DNA of 64,000 nucleotides, from the NCBI RefSeq assembly GCF_014843845.1, contig NZ_JHQS01000058.1:24439-88438 (forward strand), in the 5' to 3' direction. Of this stretch, positions 35,427 to 44,252 are shown one piece after another. The position numbers and the translations under genes are program-made. The DNA is from Mesorhizobium amorphae (GTDB lineage Bacteria > Pseudomonadota > Alphaproteobacteria > Rhizobiales > Rhizobiaceae). The stretch's first letter is position 1. Each line of letters begins with the position of its first letter. The notes beneath the pieces were generated by a model. It worked only from the letters and a program-made list of their open reading frames with translations, ran no database searches and was not told the origin of the DNA.

Positions 35427-35879
35427 CTAGCGCCGCAGAACGTAGAGAATATCCGGCAGGCCTTCCTCGTTGGCCGAGCCGTCGCCGAAGGCTTCCACGC
35501 GAAACCCGTGCCTTTCATAGAAACGCCGGGCGCCGGTATTGGACTGAAAGCAATGCAGTTTCACGACCGGCATGGCAGCGGTCGCGTCTATCAGCAGCCG
35601 ACTGCCGATGCCTTGTCCGGTCCAGGCCGGATCGAGATAGAGCTGCTCGACCCAGTCGCCACTGACGGCAATGAAGCCGGCAATACCGGTGCCGGCTTCG
35701 GCGACCGTCACCAGCTGCCGGGGCAGCACGATGTCGCGGATAAAGGCAAGGTCTTCGTCCGGCGTGTGGATGACCGGCATCCAGTCGAACGAGCCAAGAG
35801 CTGCCCGCATGAGCCTGGCGATAGCAGCGGCGTCAGAACCGGTGGCCGGGCGCAGCGTGACTTTGGCGGGATCGTTCAT
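35427..35879 (-). CDS. GNAT family N-acetyltransferase
   Basis: A 150-residue GNAT. The acetyl-CoA motif is LDPAWTGQGIGSRLLIDAT (about residues 81-99) after the beta-bulge segment WVEQLYLDP, and the C-terminal FYERHGFRVEAFGDGS is typical. No substrate can be assigned. ATG at 35877-35879. It converges on the toxin gene 26 bases away. Confidence 0.85.
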   Translation of the reverse strand: MNDPAKVTLRPATGSDAAAIARLMRAALGSFDWMPVIHTPDEDLAFIRDIVLPRQLVTVAEAGTGIAGFIAVSGDWVEQLYLDPAWTGQGIGSRLLIDATAAMPVVKLHCFQSNTGARRFYERHGFRVEAFGDGSANEEGLPDILYVLRR

Positions 35880-35904
35880 GGACGTTTCTCAGCAGAGGCC
35901 GGCG

Positions 35905-35970
35905 CTGCCCCTCATCCCCCTGCCGGGACCTTCTCCCCGTGAACGGGGAGAAGGGAGCTGCCCGGCCAAA
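35905..35970. repeat. Half copy of the rhizobial palindromic intergenic element
   Basis: CCCCTCATCCCCCTGCCGGGACC followed by CTTCTCCCCGTGAACGGGGAGAAGG matches the left arm of the elements at 9069 and 51852. No matching right arm is seen; instead a GC-rich stretch runs to the asd stop at 36081. Confidence 0.65.
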
Positions 35971-36080
35971 GGCCGAGCCCGCGACTGCGGGCCGCCGGTC
36001 GTCCGGCGCCCCCGCGGAGGGCCAGCCGCGATAGCGGCGGTGCGGCCCGTGAGCGAAAACGGAACCACCCGTGAGCGAGA

Positions 36081-37115
36081 TTATGCCGCCTTCTTCTTCG
36101 GCTGGATCAGGCCGCGCTCGACCAGCAGTTCGGCGATCTGCACCGCGTTCAGTGCCGCGCCCTTGCGCAGATTGTCGGAGACGATCCACATCGACAGACC
36201 GTTGTCGATGGTCGAATCCTCGCGGATGCGCGAGATGAAGGTGGCGTCCTCGCCGGCCGATTCGAGTGGCGTGATGTAGCCGCCGTCCTCGCGCTTGTCC
36301 AAGACCTGGCAGCCCGGCGCTTCGCGCAGGATGTCGCGCGCCTCGTCGGCGGTGATCGGCTTTTCGAACTCGATGTTGACCGCTTCCGAATGGCCGATGA
36401 ACACCGGCACGCGCACGCAGGTCGCCGTCAGCTTGATCTTGGGGTCGAGCATCTTCTTGGTCTCGGCCACCATCTTCCACTCTTCCTTGGTGAAGCCGTC
36501 GTCGAGGAAGACGTCGATATGCGGGATGACGTTGAAGGCGATGCGCTTGGTGAACTTCTTGACGTCGACCTGGTCGGCGACGAACACGGCGCGCGTCTGC
36601 GTGAACAGCTCGTCCATGCCTTCCTTGCCGGCGCCCGACACCGACTGGTAGGTGGCGACGACGACGCGCTTGATGGTGGCGACATCGTGCAGCGGCTTCA
36701 GCGCCACCACCAGCTGTGCCGTCGAGCAGTTCGGGTTGGCGATGATGTTCTTGCGCGTGAACAGCGAGATCGCGTCCGGGTTCACTTCCGGCACGATCAG
36801 CGGCACGTCCTGGTCGTAGCGGAAGGCCGACGAATTATCGATGACGACGCAGCCCTGCTTGCCGATCTTCGGCGACCATTCCTTGGAGACGTTGCCGCCG
36901 GCCGACATGATGCAGATATCGGTGTCGGAAAAATCATACTGGTCGAGCGACTTGACCTTCAGCGTGCGGTCGCCGAACGACACTTCCGTGCCCTGGCTGC
37001 GCCGCGAGGCCAGTGCCACCACTTCGCTCACCGGAAAGCCGCGCTCTTCCAGTATGTTCAGCATTTCCCGGCCCACATTGCCCGTGGCGCCGACGATCGC
37101 AACCTTGAAACTCAT
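36081..37115 (-). CDS. asd: Aspartate-semialdehyde dehydrogenase
   Basis: An enzyme of 344 residues reducing aspartyl phosphate with NADPH, the branch step to lysine, diaminopimelate, threonine and methionine. GATGNVG (9-15) binds NADPH; the nucleophile is Cys130 in NPNCSTAQL, and the His-containing CVRVPVFIGHSEAVNIEFE block is present. Length fits. ATG at 37113-37115 with GGAGATC upstream. Transcribed alone. Confidence 0.97.
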   Translation of the reverse strand: MSFKVAIVGATGNVGREMLNILEERGFPVSEVVALASRRSQGTEVSFGDRTLKVKSLDQYDFSDTDICIMSAGGNVSKEWSPKIGKQGCVVIDNSSAFRYDQDVPLIVPEVNPDAISLFTRKNIIANPNCSTAQLVVALKPLHDVATIKRVVVATYQSVSGAGKEGMDELFTQTRAVFVADQVDVKKFTKRIAFNVIPHIDVFLDDGFTKEEWKMVAETKKMLDPKIKLTATCVRVPVFIGHSEAVNIEFEKPITADEARDILREAPGCQVLDKREDGGYITPLESAGEDATFISRIREDSTIDNGLSMWIVSDNLRKGAALNAVQIAELLVERGLIQPKKKAA

Positions 37116-37564
37116 AAAGATCTCCTGTCCCTCTCCGCTCGGTTTTTGGAGAAAACCCGCCGGCCGATGCGGGTTTCAACCCCCGGGCCGGACCCGGGAG
37201 AGGGTGGTTAGGCCAAGGGAATCAGACCGTTTTGGTGGTCGTTTTGCCAGTTTTCCTGGCCAAGAATGGGGTTTTGCTGGAACGAGGGGACGCGCCGACG
37301 CGCCCGGCCCAATGGTTCGCATTGTGGCCAGGGAAGTCGAATGCAAGAAGAGCCATCAAAAGGCCGCGCATCGAATGACGATCCCGTTCGATGCGGGCTT
37401 TTACGCGGTTTGCATAAAGAGTCAATTGGTGGCGCGACGCACGGTCTTCATGCCGCCCTGTACAATGGTGGCGGCAGGAAGTACGAACGGCCAAGATTGT
37501 TTGGCTGGCATGCGCCGGCATGTGCTCCATGACGAGCGCAGACCCTGAATTCCGAAAGAGATAG
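37116..37564. other. 449-base gap between asd and the helicase gene
   Basis: Small open frames exist on both strands (for example 37222-37530 minus, 102 codons; 37375-37548 plus, 57 codons) but none has a recognised domain, a good ribosome site and convincing composition together. AAACCCGC/GCGGGTTT (37153-37160/37169-37176) forms a hairpin just upstream of asd. The rest is probably the asd promoter plus a long leader of the DEAD-box gene, which is a common site for cold-responsive control. Confidence 0.4.
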
Positions 37565-39430
37565 ATGTCCAGTTTCCAAGCTATTGTTCCTGCGCTTGCA
37601 CAGGCGCTGGAAAAACGCGGCTATGCCGAGCTGACGCCGGTGCAGAAGGCGGTTCTCGCCCCCGAACTCGGCCAGGCCGACGCACTGGTTTCGGCGCAGA
37701 CCGGTTCCGGCAAGACCGTCGCCTTCGGCCTTGCTTTGGCGCCGACCCTTCTCGAAGGCGCGGATCGCTTTGCCCAGGCGGGAGCACCGCTGGCGCTGGC
37801 CGTGGCGCCGACGCGCGAGCTCGCCTTGCAGGTAACGCGCGAATTGCAATGGCTTTACGAGTTGACCGGCGCGACGGTGGCGTCCTGCGTCGGCGGCATG
37901 GACATGCGCACGGAGCGGCGCGCGCTGGAGCGCGGCGCCCACATCGTCGTCGGCACGCCAGGCCGGCTGCGCGACCACATCACTCGGCACGCGCTCGACA
38001 TGTCGGCGCTGAAGGCCGTCGTTCTCGACGAGGCCGACGAGATGCTCGATCTCGGTTTTCGCGAAGACCTGGAATTCATCCTCGATGCCGCCCCGGCCGA
38101 GCGCCGAACGCTGATGTTTTCGGCCACCGTGCCGCGCTCCATCGCCACGCTGGCGCAAGGCTACCAGCGCGATGCGGTGCGCATCTCCGCCGCCGGCGAG
38201 GAAAAGCAGCATCTCGATATCGAATACCGGGCGCTGAACGTTGCCCAGGCCGACCGGGAAAACGCCATCATCAACGTGCTGCGCTACTACGAGGCCAAGA
38301 ACGCGCTGGTGTTCTGCAACACCCGCGCCGCCGTCAACCATCTGACCGCACGCTTCAACAACCGCAATTTTTCCGTCGTGGCGCTGTCGGGCGAACTCAG
38401 CCAGAACGAGCGCAGCCATGCCTTGCAGGCGATGCGCGACGGCCGTGCCAAGGTCTGCATCGCCACCGACGTAGCGGCACGCGGCATCGACCTGCCCAAT
38501 CTCGAACTGGTGATCCACGCCGACCTGCCGACCAATCCGGAGACGTTGCTGCACCGGAGTGGGCGAACCGGCCGTGCCGGGCGCAAGGGCGTCAGCGCGC
38601 TGATCGTTCCCAACAGTGCCCGCAAGCGCACCGAGCGGCTTTTGCAGAATGCCGGGCTCAAGGCGACATGGGCGAGCCCGCCATCGGCCGACGATGTGAT
38701 CCAGCGCGACGACGAGCGCATTCTTGCCGATCCGGCTTTCGACGAGCCCGTGAAGGATGACGAACGCGCCTTCATCGACGCGCTTCTCGCCCGGCATGGC
38801 GCCGAACAGGTGGCGGCCGCCTTCGTACGCCAATGTCGTGCCAGCCGCTCGGCCCCCGAGGACCTGCTGGATGTCGCACCGTTCACGCCGTCGGGCGAAA
38901 AGTTTGCCCGCCGCGACGAGACGCCCAGCCGCCGTGACGATTTCGGCGCCAGCGTCTGGTTCTCGCTGTCGGTCGGCCGCCGGCAGAATGCCGAGCCGCG
39001 CTGGCTGATCCCGATGCTGTGCCGCACCGGCAACATCTCCAAGCGCGAGATCGGCGCCATCAAGATGCAGCCGGAAGAGACCTTCGTTCAGATCGCCGCC
39101 GACTGGGCCGACCGGTTCCTGGCGGCGATCGGCCCCGACAAGAAGCTGCAGAACAACATCGTGGTGAAGCGGCTGGACGGCACACCCGATCTTTCCCGCG
39201 CCGGTTATCAGCCGCCGCAGCCTGACAAGAAGCCGCACCGCGGCAAGCGGGCATTCGACGAGAATGCGCCCCAAAGTGCCCACAAGCCGAAATTCGACAA
39301 GCGCGCCGCGGCATCGGATGGCCAGCGCCCTCCGTTCGAGGCAAGGCCCTGGGCCGCCAAAGCGGGCAAGCCGAAATTCGACAAGGCCGGACCGCCAAAG
39401 CACAAGAAGTCGAAGACGCGGCCGGCGTAG
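37565..39430 (+). CDS. DEAD-box RNA helicase with DbpA-like RNA-binding domain
   Basis: A 621-residue ATP-dependent RNA helicase. Motif I AQTGSGKT (44-51), PTRELALQ, VLDEADEML, SAT and HRSGRTGRAGRKG mark two RecA-like domains over about residues 1-360. A DbpA-type RNA-binding domain follows (about 470-545, VWFSLSVGRRQNAEPRWLIPMLCR...IGAIKMQPEETFVQI), then a basic, Lys/Pro-rich tail. Likely roles are ribosome assembly or mRNA remodelling in the cold, as for DeaD. It has a long upstream gap. Confidence 0.93.
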   Translation: MSSFQAIVPALAQALEKRGYAELTPVQKAVLAPELGQADALVSAQTGSGKTVAFGLALAPTLLEGADRFAQAGAPLALAVAPTRELALQVTRELQWLYELTGATVASCVGGMDMRTERRALERGAHIVVGTPGRLRDHITRHALDMSALKAVVLDEADEMLDLGFREDLEFILDAAPAERRTLMFSATVPRSIATLAQGYQRDAVRISAAGEEKQHLDIEYRALNVAQADRENAIINVLRYYEAKNALVFCNTRAAVNHLTARFNNRNFSVVALSGELSQNERSHALQAMRDGRAKVCIATDVAARGIDLPNLELVIHADLPTNPETLLHRSGRTGRAGRKGVSALIVPNSARKRTERLLQNAGLKATWASPPSADDVIQRDDERILADPAFDEPVKDDERAFIDALLARHGAEQVAAAFVRQCRASRSAPEDLLDVAPFTPSGEKFARRDETPSRRDDFGASVWFSLSVGRRQNAEPRWLIPMLCRTGNISKREIGAIKMQPEETFVQIAADWADRFLAAIGPDKKLQNNIVVKRLDGTPDLSRAGYQPPQPDKKPHRGKRAFDENAPQSAHKPKFDKRAAASDGQRPPFEARPWAAKAGKPKFDKAGPPKHKKSKTRPA

Positions 39431-39461
39431 AGGCGAGCCCTTGCCGCCGGCCTTGCGGCCC

Positions 39462-40886
39462 TCAGCCGAGGGCCTCAGACGGACGTGATCTGCCTGCCTT
39501 GAGACCGGCCTTGATCGCCGCCCAGCTGGCTGCTGCGGGCGTCGGCCGGTGCTGCCGCGCGATGCGGTCCGTCAGCGAGGAACGCCATTCCGTGTCCTCG
39601 GCCATCCTGCGGATGGCTGCGTACCAACCTGCCTGATCACTGGACTCGATTGCCGGCATCAGGCCGCCGGTCGCCTCGATCAGCGACGGCGTTTTCGAGA
39701 CGATCACCGGCACCCCGAAATCGAGACATTCCGAGGCGCCATAGCCCCAGCCCTCGATATGCGAAGGGAAGACGCCGAAGGACGCGCTGCGGTAGTGGCG
39801 GATAAGCTCCTCGTCACTGATCGGACCGGTGAACGTCACCGGACCGGCCAGCTCGGGGTGAGCCTTCAGATAGGCGTTCAACGCCTCAACCATCCATCCC
39901 CGGCGTCCGACGCAGACAAGCCTTGGCAGGCTGACGCCGTCTTCGAGCGCCTGCCGCCAGATCCGCGCCAGCATGATGTGGTTCTTCCGCACTTCGATGG
40001 TCGAACAGTAAAGCACGAACGGCTCATCGGGCTCGAAGCGCGACGTCATATCGAGCCGCGAAGCAGTCTCGTAGAGGATCGACGGCATTGGAAAGCGGTG
40101 GATGACCGGCGGCGCGATGCGGGCCTGGCGCATGTGATCGGTCAGCGTGACGCTGGCCTCGGCCGAGGTGCAGAAGGCCGTCGCCCCCGACCGCACAAGC
40201 CTCTCGAGGTAGGTCCCGAAGGCCTTTTCGGTCGGGCCCGAGCCTACCAGGTCGGGGCGCAGTACCGGGATGAGATCGTGGCAGATGAAGGCGAGGCCTT
40301 TGGCGTCGCCCGAGATGGCCGATCGGTCCTGCCGTGTGAGAATGTGATTGGAGATCAGCACCAGGCTCCGTTCGGCATCGACGGGTCGATGCGGAACCTC
40401 CTGGCGCCGGCCGAGCCTGCCAAGAACCCGCCGGTATGAGCGACAGGCACGGATCAGCAGCCTCACCGCGTGAAACCCGGGTCCCTTCTTGCCGCCGGTG
40501 ACCGTCATGGCAAGGTGACGGTCGGCATCTCGCTTGCCCCACGGATATTGCCTCACCGACCGGAGAGCCTGCGACAGCGCCTCTATCGTCCCTGGCCGTC
40601 GCCTGGCGCGAAAAGGCGCAATCCCGCTTGCCGCCCAATAATCCTGCTCGAAGGGTGCCAGCGCTTCGAACCTGCACTCCGCGGCTCTGAACGCCACCAC
40701 CTCCACGGCAGGGTCGGGATCCGCCAAGGCTGCCTTGACCAGAAACTCTTCGATCCGCGGAATGCCCGCCAGGGCCTTGCCGGGCGGCCACAACAACAAT
40801 CCCGTCGCGTCGATGAACAGCGTTGGCGCTCTCGTGCCCGCTTCGTCTTCCCCCGTCGTGCCGGCATTCAAGCTTTGGATGGTCAT
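39462..40886 (-). CDS. GT4-type glycosyltransferase
   Basis: A 474-residue GT-B glycosyltransferase. The C-terminal half shows FVLYCSTIEVRKNHIMLARIWRQ, LVCVGRRGWMVEAL, VTFTGPISDEELIRHYRSASFGVFPSHIEGWGYGASECLDFGVPVIVS; the last is the EX7E nucleotide-sugar site. The N-terminal half (1-200) is divergent, with IDATGLLLWPPG...GIPRIEEFL as in capsule or O-antigen mannosyltransferases. Donor and acceptor unknown. No other polysaccharide genes adjoin it. Confidence 0.87.
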   Translation of the reverse strand: MTIQSLNAGTTGEDEAGTRAPTLFIDATGLLLWPPGKALAGIPRIEEFLVKAALADPDPAVEVVAFRAAECRFEALAPFEQDYWAASGIAPFRARRRPGTIEALSQALRSVRQYPWGKRDADRHLAMTVTGGKKGPGFHAVRLLIRACRSYRRVLGRLGRRQEVPHRPVDAERSLVLISNHILTRQDRSAISGDAKGLAFICHDLIPVLRPDLVGSGPTEKAFGTYLERLVRSGATAFCTSAEASVTLTDHMRQARIAPPVIHRFPMPSILYETASRLDMTSRFEPDEPFVLYCSTIEVRKNHIMLARIWRQALEDGVSLPRLVCVGRRGWMVEALNAYLKAHPELAGPVTFTGPISDEELIRHYRSASFGVFPSHIEGWGYGASECLDFGVPVIVSKTPSLIEATGGLMPAIESSDQAGWYAAIRRMAEDTEWRSSLTDRIARQHRPTPAAASWAAIKAGLKAGRSRPSEALG

Positions 40887-41026
40887 TGCCTACATCTTGA
40901 CGAGGAAGATTGCGCCTTATGCTTCATTTGCAGCGACGGCAAAAGCCACGTTTTCCTGGCGCAGGCCTTGCTTGCCGGTTCGGGCGCGTGTCACATTTCG
41001 GCCGGATGTATTGCGGGGGCAAGGAC

Positions 41027-41740
41027 ATGCGCGGCGAAGTTCTTCACTATGACGAAGACCAGGGCTTCGGTTTCATCGCCGGAGCCGACGGCAGCCGCTA
41101 CAGCTTCGCGCGCGAGGACATGCGCCGCGACGCTTCTGTGGCCAAGGGCGCGCTTGTCGAATTCCAACCGGGCGGTGGCCAGGCGCGCAATGTCTATTCG
41201 ATCCGTACCCAGGCGTCGGCGGCTCCGGCAGGCGCTGCCGCCGCATCGCCTCAGGCCAGCAGCAAGCCGGCGGCGGCCGCGCCTCAACCGCAGCTTTTCG
41301 GCCGTCTCGCCGAGAACGAGACCGCCGGCTCCACCGGATTGTGGAGCTATTTCTGGCGGGCGGTGACGGAAAACTATGTCAACTTCGCCGGTCGCGCCCG
41401 CCGCAAGGAATTCTGGGCCTTCTGCCTGTTCTGGATGATCTGCTTGATCGTGATCTTAGGTATCGGCGTCGCCGCCGACGCGGCCATGGGCAATCTGGAC
41501 GCCGGCACCGACCTGCCGGCGATGGCGATGGGGCTTTCCATCACGTTCATCGTGGCAACGTTCGTGCCGTGGATTGGACTGATCGTTCGCCGCCTGCACG
41601 ATATCGGCCTGACCGGGTGGCTTGCCGTGCTGTTTTTCATCCCGACCGTCGGCGGCCTCGCCACGCTGGTCTTCGCGCTGATCCCGACGCAGGGACAAGA
41701 AAACCGGTGGGGGCCGGTGCCGGTAGGCGTCAGGGTTTAG
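41027..41740 (+). CDS. Cold-shock-like domain fused to DUF805 membrane domain
   Basis: A 237-residue two-part protein. Residues 1-60 form a cold-shock-like OB fold (MRGEVLHYDEDQGFGFIAGADGSRYSFAREDM, with the RNP1-like GFGFI), joined by an Ala/Pro-rich linker (about 65-95) to a DUF805 domain with four spans (about 120-230; FAGRARRKEFWAFCLFW and RRLHDIGLTGW are the family signatures). The fusion suggests a membrane-bound nucleic-acid or stress sensor; function unknown. ATG 41027 has AAGGAC just upstream. Confidence 0.87.
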   Translation: MRGEVLHYDEDQGFGFIAGADGSRYSFAREDMRRDASVAKGALVEFQPGGGQARNVYSIRTQASAAPAGAAAASPQASSKPAAAAPQPQLFGRLAENETAGSTGLWSYFWRAVTENYVNFAGRARRKEFWAFCLFWMICLIVILGIGVAADAAMGNLDAGTDLPAMAMGLSITFIVATFVPWIGLIVRRLHDIGLTGWLAVLFFIPTVGGLATLVFALIPTQGQENRWGPVPVGVRV

Positions 41741-42215
41741 CTGCCGTTTCCAGCGCCTTGCCCGACAGTCTGAGGAAGACCTTCTGGCCGTGACGCTCGG
41801 CGCCGAGCCGCTCATAGAAGCGTAGCGCGCCCTCGTTCCAGTCCTCGGTGGTGAGGTCGATGCGGCCGATGCCCTCGCTCAGGCAATGACGGGCGAGAAA
41901 GCCGATCAACGCCCGGCCGACGCCGGCATTGCGGGCATGGTCGCGCACGAACAGATCTTTCAGGAAAAGCAGTCGCTCGAGATCAATGCCGGGATGCGCG
42001 ATGGCGACCGATGCCAGACCGGCAACCTCGCCATCGACGAAAGCCAGCGCGAAATGCGGATAGGCAAGGCTTTCCTCGCCAAGCCATTTTTGCGCCGCAG
42101 CCAGCGCGCGCTCGCTGTCGAGCGGCGGCTGCCGGTAATGCACCGCCATCTCGCAGAGCATGACGGCAAGCGCCGCCGCATCGCCGGTCGTCGCCCAGCG
42201 GACGTCGACCGCCAT
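41730..42215 (-). CDS. GNAT family N-acetyltransferase
   Basis: A 161-residue GNAT. FLKDLFVRDHARNAGVGRALIGFLARHCLSEGIGRIDLTTEDWNEGALRFYERLGA is the acetyl-CoA and C-terminal core (about 86-140) and resembles diamine acetyltransferase-like and aminoglycoside-type members. Substrate unknown. It lies three bases downstream of leuB on the same strand, so probably shares its transcript, and overlaps the convergent DUF805 gene by 11 bases. Confidence 0.85.
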   Translation of the reverse strand: MAVDVRWATTGDAAALAVMLCEMAVHYRQPPLDSERALAAAQKWLGEESLAYPHFALAFVDGEVAGLASVAIAHPGIDLERLLFLKDLFVRDHARNAGVGRALIGFLARHCLSEGIGRIDLTTEDWNEGALRFYERLGAERHGQKVFLRLSGKALETAAKP

Positions 42216-42218
42216 GGA

Positions 42219-43322
42219 TCACCCCAGGAACTTGGCGATGATCGCGTCGCCCATCTCGACGGTGCCGACCTCGGTCATGCCCTCGGACAGGATGTCCTTG
42301 GTGCGCAAGCCCTGATCGAGCACAGCGGCGATTGCGCCTTCGAGCTTGTCGGCCTCGGCCACCATGCCGAAGGAATAGCGCAGGCACATGGCGAAGGAGG
42401 CGATCATGGCGATCGGGTTGGCGATGCCCTGACCGGCGATGTCGGGCGCCGAGCCATGCACCGGTTCGTAGAGCGCCTTGCGCTTCTTGGTCTTGACGTC
42501 CGGCGCGCCGAGCGAAGCCGACGGCAGCATGCCGATCGAGCCGGTCAGCATGGCGGCGATGTCGGACAGCATGTCGCCGAACAGATTGTCGGTGACGATG
42601 ACGTCGAACTGTTTCGGCCAGCGCACCAGCTGCATGCCGCCGGCGTCAGCCAGCATGTGGTCGAGCGTGACGTCGGCGTATTTGGACTTGTGCGTCTGGC
42701 TGACGACCTCGTTCCACAGCACGCCCGATTTCATCACATTGCGCTTTTCCATCGAGGTGACGTGGTTCTTGCGCGTTCGCGCCAGCTCGAAGGCGACGCC
42801 CGAAATGCGCTCGATCTCGAACGTGTCGTAGACCTGCGTGTCGATGCCGCGCTTCTGGCCGTTGCCGAGATCGATGATCTGCTTCGGCTCGCCGAAATAG
42901 ACGCCGCCGGTGAGTTCGCGCACGATGAGGATATCGAGACCCTCGACGACCTCCTGCTTGAGCGAAGAGGATGCGGCCAGCGCCGGATAGCAGATGGCTG
43001 GACGCAGATTGGCAAACAGCTCCATGTCCTTGCGCAGCCGCAGCAGCCCGGCCTCGGGGCGGACTTCATAAGGCACCTTGTCCCATTTCGGCCCGCCGAC
43101 GGCGCCGAACAGCACGGCATCCGCCGCCATTGCCTTTTCCATGTCGGCATCGGAGATCGCCGCGCCATGCGCATCATAGGCGCAGCCGCCGACCAGCCCC
43201 TCGTCGGTGACGAAGCCGCTGCCCAGCTTTGCGTTCATGGCCGCGATCAGCTTCTTCACCTCAGCCATCGCCTCGGGGCCGATGCCGTCGCCAGCGAGCA
43301 GGAGAAGATTTTTCGAAGCCAT
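42219..43322 (-). CDS. leuB: 3-isopropylmalate dehydrogenase
   Basis: An NAD-dependent decarboxylating dehydrogenase of leucine synthesis, 367 residues. LLLAGDGIGPEAM at the N-terminus, VRELTGGVYFG, and the metal-binding VTDNLFGDMLSDIAAMLTGSIGMLPSASLG mark the isocitrate/isopropylmalate dehydrogenase family, and the ELTGGVYFG form is specific for LeuB. ATG at 43320-43322. leuD lies about 1.9 kb upstream with other genes between; leuC is not in the window. Confidence 0.96.
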   Translation of the reverse strand: MASKNLLLLAGDGIGPEAMAEVKKLIAAMNAKLGSGFVTDEGLVGGCAYDAHGAAISDADMEKAMAADAVLFGAVGGPKWDKVPYEVRPEAGLLRLRKDMELFANLRPAICYPALAASSSLKQEVVEGLDILIVRELTGGVYFGEPKQIIDLGNGQKRGIDTQVYDTFEIERISGVAFELARTRKNHVTSMEKRNVMKSGVLWNEVVSQTHKSKYADVTLDHMLADAGGMQLVRWPKQFDVIVTDNLFGDMLSDIAAMLTGSIGMLPSASLGAPDVKTKKRKALYEPVHGSAPDIAGQGIANPIAMIASFAMCLRYSFGMVAEADKLEGAIAAVLDQGLRTKDILSEGMTEVGTVEMGDAIIAKFLG

Positions 43323-43408
43323 GGAGAACCGTCCCGGAAAGAAGTTGAAATCGCGGCCTTGCTAAACGCCAAGCGGCCGGTGCGCAAGCCTGCGTGTGGG
43401 AAGCGTGG

Positions 43409-43759
43409 TCACCGATGCGAGAGGATATTGACCAGCCTGCCGAACGGGTCGCGCACATAAAAGCGCCGCACGCCCCAGGGTTCGTCGGCCGGGCCGTATT
43501 CGATGGCGAAGCCAGCGCTCTTCATGGCCTCGAGCGCGGCATCGACATCGTCGACCTCGATCGACAGGTCAGGCACCGGCGTGCCGGAGCCGCCTTCGGC
43601 CATGAAGCTGATCTGCACGGTCATCGTCTCTTGCGAGCCATAGGTGGCGATCCAGCCCATATCCATGAGCACATCGAGGCCGAGCACATCCTGATAGAAG
43701 CGCCTTGCCGCCGCGATATCCTGCGTGTCTATGTTTGCAACGATGCGCCGAACTTTCAT
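43409..43759 (-). CDS. VOC (glyoxalase/bleomycin resistance) family protein
   Basis: A 116-residue single-module VOC protein. Paired beta-alpha-beta units run IVANIDTQDIAAARRFYQDVLGL (5-28) and PDLSIEVDDVDAALEAMKSAGF...WGVRRFYVRDPFGRLVNIL (70-113). The family includes glyoxalases, dioxygenases and antibiotic-binding proteins; the role is open. Four bases separate it from the RidA gene upstream, indicating cotranscription. Confidence 0.87.
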   Translation of the reverse strand: MKVRRIVANIDTQDIAAARRFYQDVLGLDVLMDMGWIATYGSQETMTVQISFMAEGGSGTPVPDLSIEVDDVDAALEAMKSAGFAIEYGPADEPWGVRRFYVRDPFGRLVNILSHR

Positions 43760-43763
43760 GAGC

Positions 43764-44147
43764 TCATACCGTGCGCCGCAGCGCCGTGACTTCGATCTCG
43801 ATCTTCATTTCCGGCTTGTTGAGCTGACAGACGATCATCGTCGCCGCCGGCCTGATCTCGCCGAAGGTCTCGCCGAGGATCGGGAAGACGATATCCACGA
43901 AGGCCTGGTCGGTGATGTAGTAATGCGCCCGCACCACGTCGGCCATCTCGAAACCGCCGTCCCGCAAGGCCTTGGCAATCGTCGCCAGGCAATTGCGCGC
44001 CTGCGCCTCGACCGTCTCCGGCATCGTCATCGTCGCATAGTCGTAGCCGGTGGTTCCCGACACGAAACACCAGTCGCCCTGTACGACAGCGCGCGAGTAG
44101 CCGGCGGTCTTTTCGAAGGGCGAACCGGTGGAGATCAGTTTGCGCAT
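43764..44147 (-). CDS. RidA/YjgF family protein
   Basis: A 127-residue RidA-family protein (start MRKLISTGSPFEKTAGYSRAVVQGDWCFVSGTTG). The Arg that defines deaminating RidA members lies near the C-terminal end in related proteins; here the corresponding segment reads RPAATMIVCQLNKPEMKIEIEVTALRR, with Arg present. It may hydrolyse reactive enamines/imines from PLP enzymes. ATG 44145-44147 has GAGGAAGC upstream. Probably an operon with the VOC gene. Confidence 0.87.
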   Translation of the reverse strand: MRKLISTGSPFEKTAGYSRAVVQGDWCFVSGTTGYDYATMTMPETVEAQARNCLATIAKALRDGGFEMADVVRAHYYITDQAFVDIVFPILGETFGEIRPAATMIVCQLNKPEMKIEIEVTALRRTV

Positions 44148-44252
44148 GGGCTTCCTCGCATTCGTAGGTGGTCGTCTAGCAGGGGAGGCGTAGTCAGTCA
44201 TGGGCCAAAGAGAATTGACCATTGCCAGCGACGAGCCAGCACCACGTGGACC

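Noticed and set aside
37222..37530. 102-codon minus frame in the asd-helicase gap
   Set aside because: Low-complexity basic sequence, no recognised domain; could not be supported as a gene.
37448..39403. 651-codon minus frame opposite the DEAD-box helicase
   Set aside because: Antisense shadow of a gene with all helicase motifs on the plus strand.
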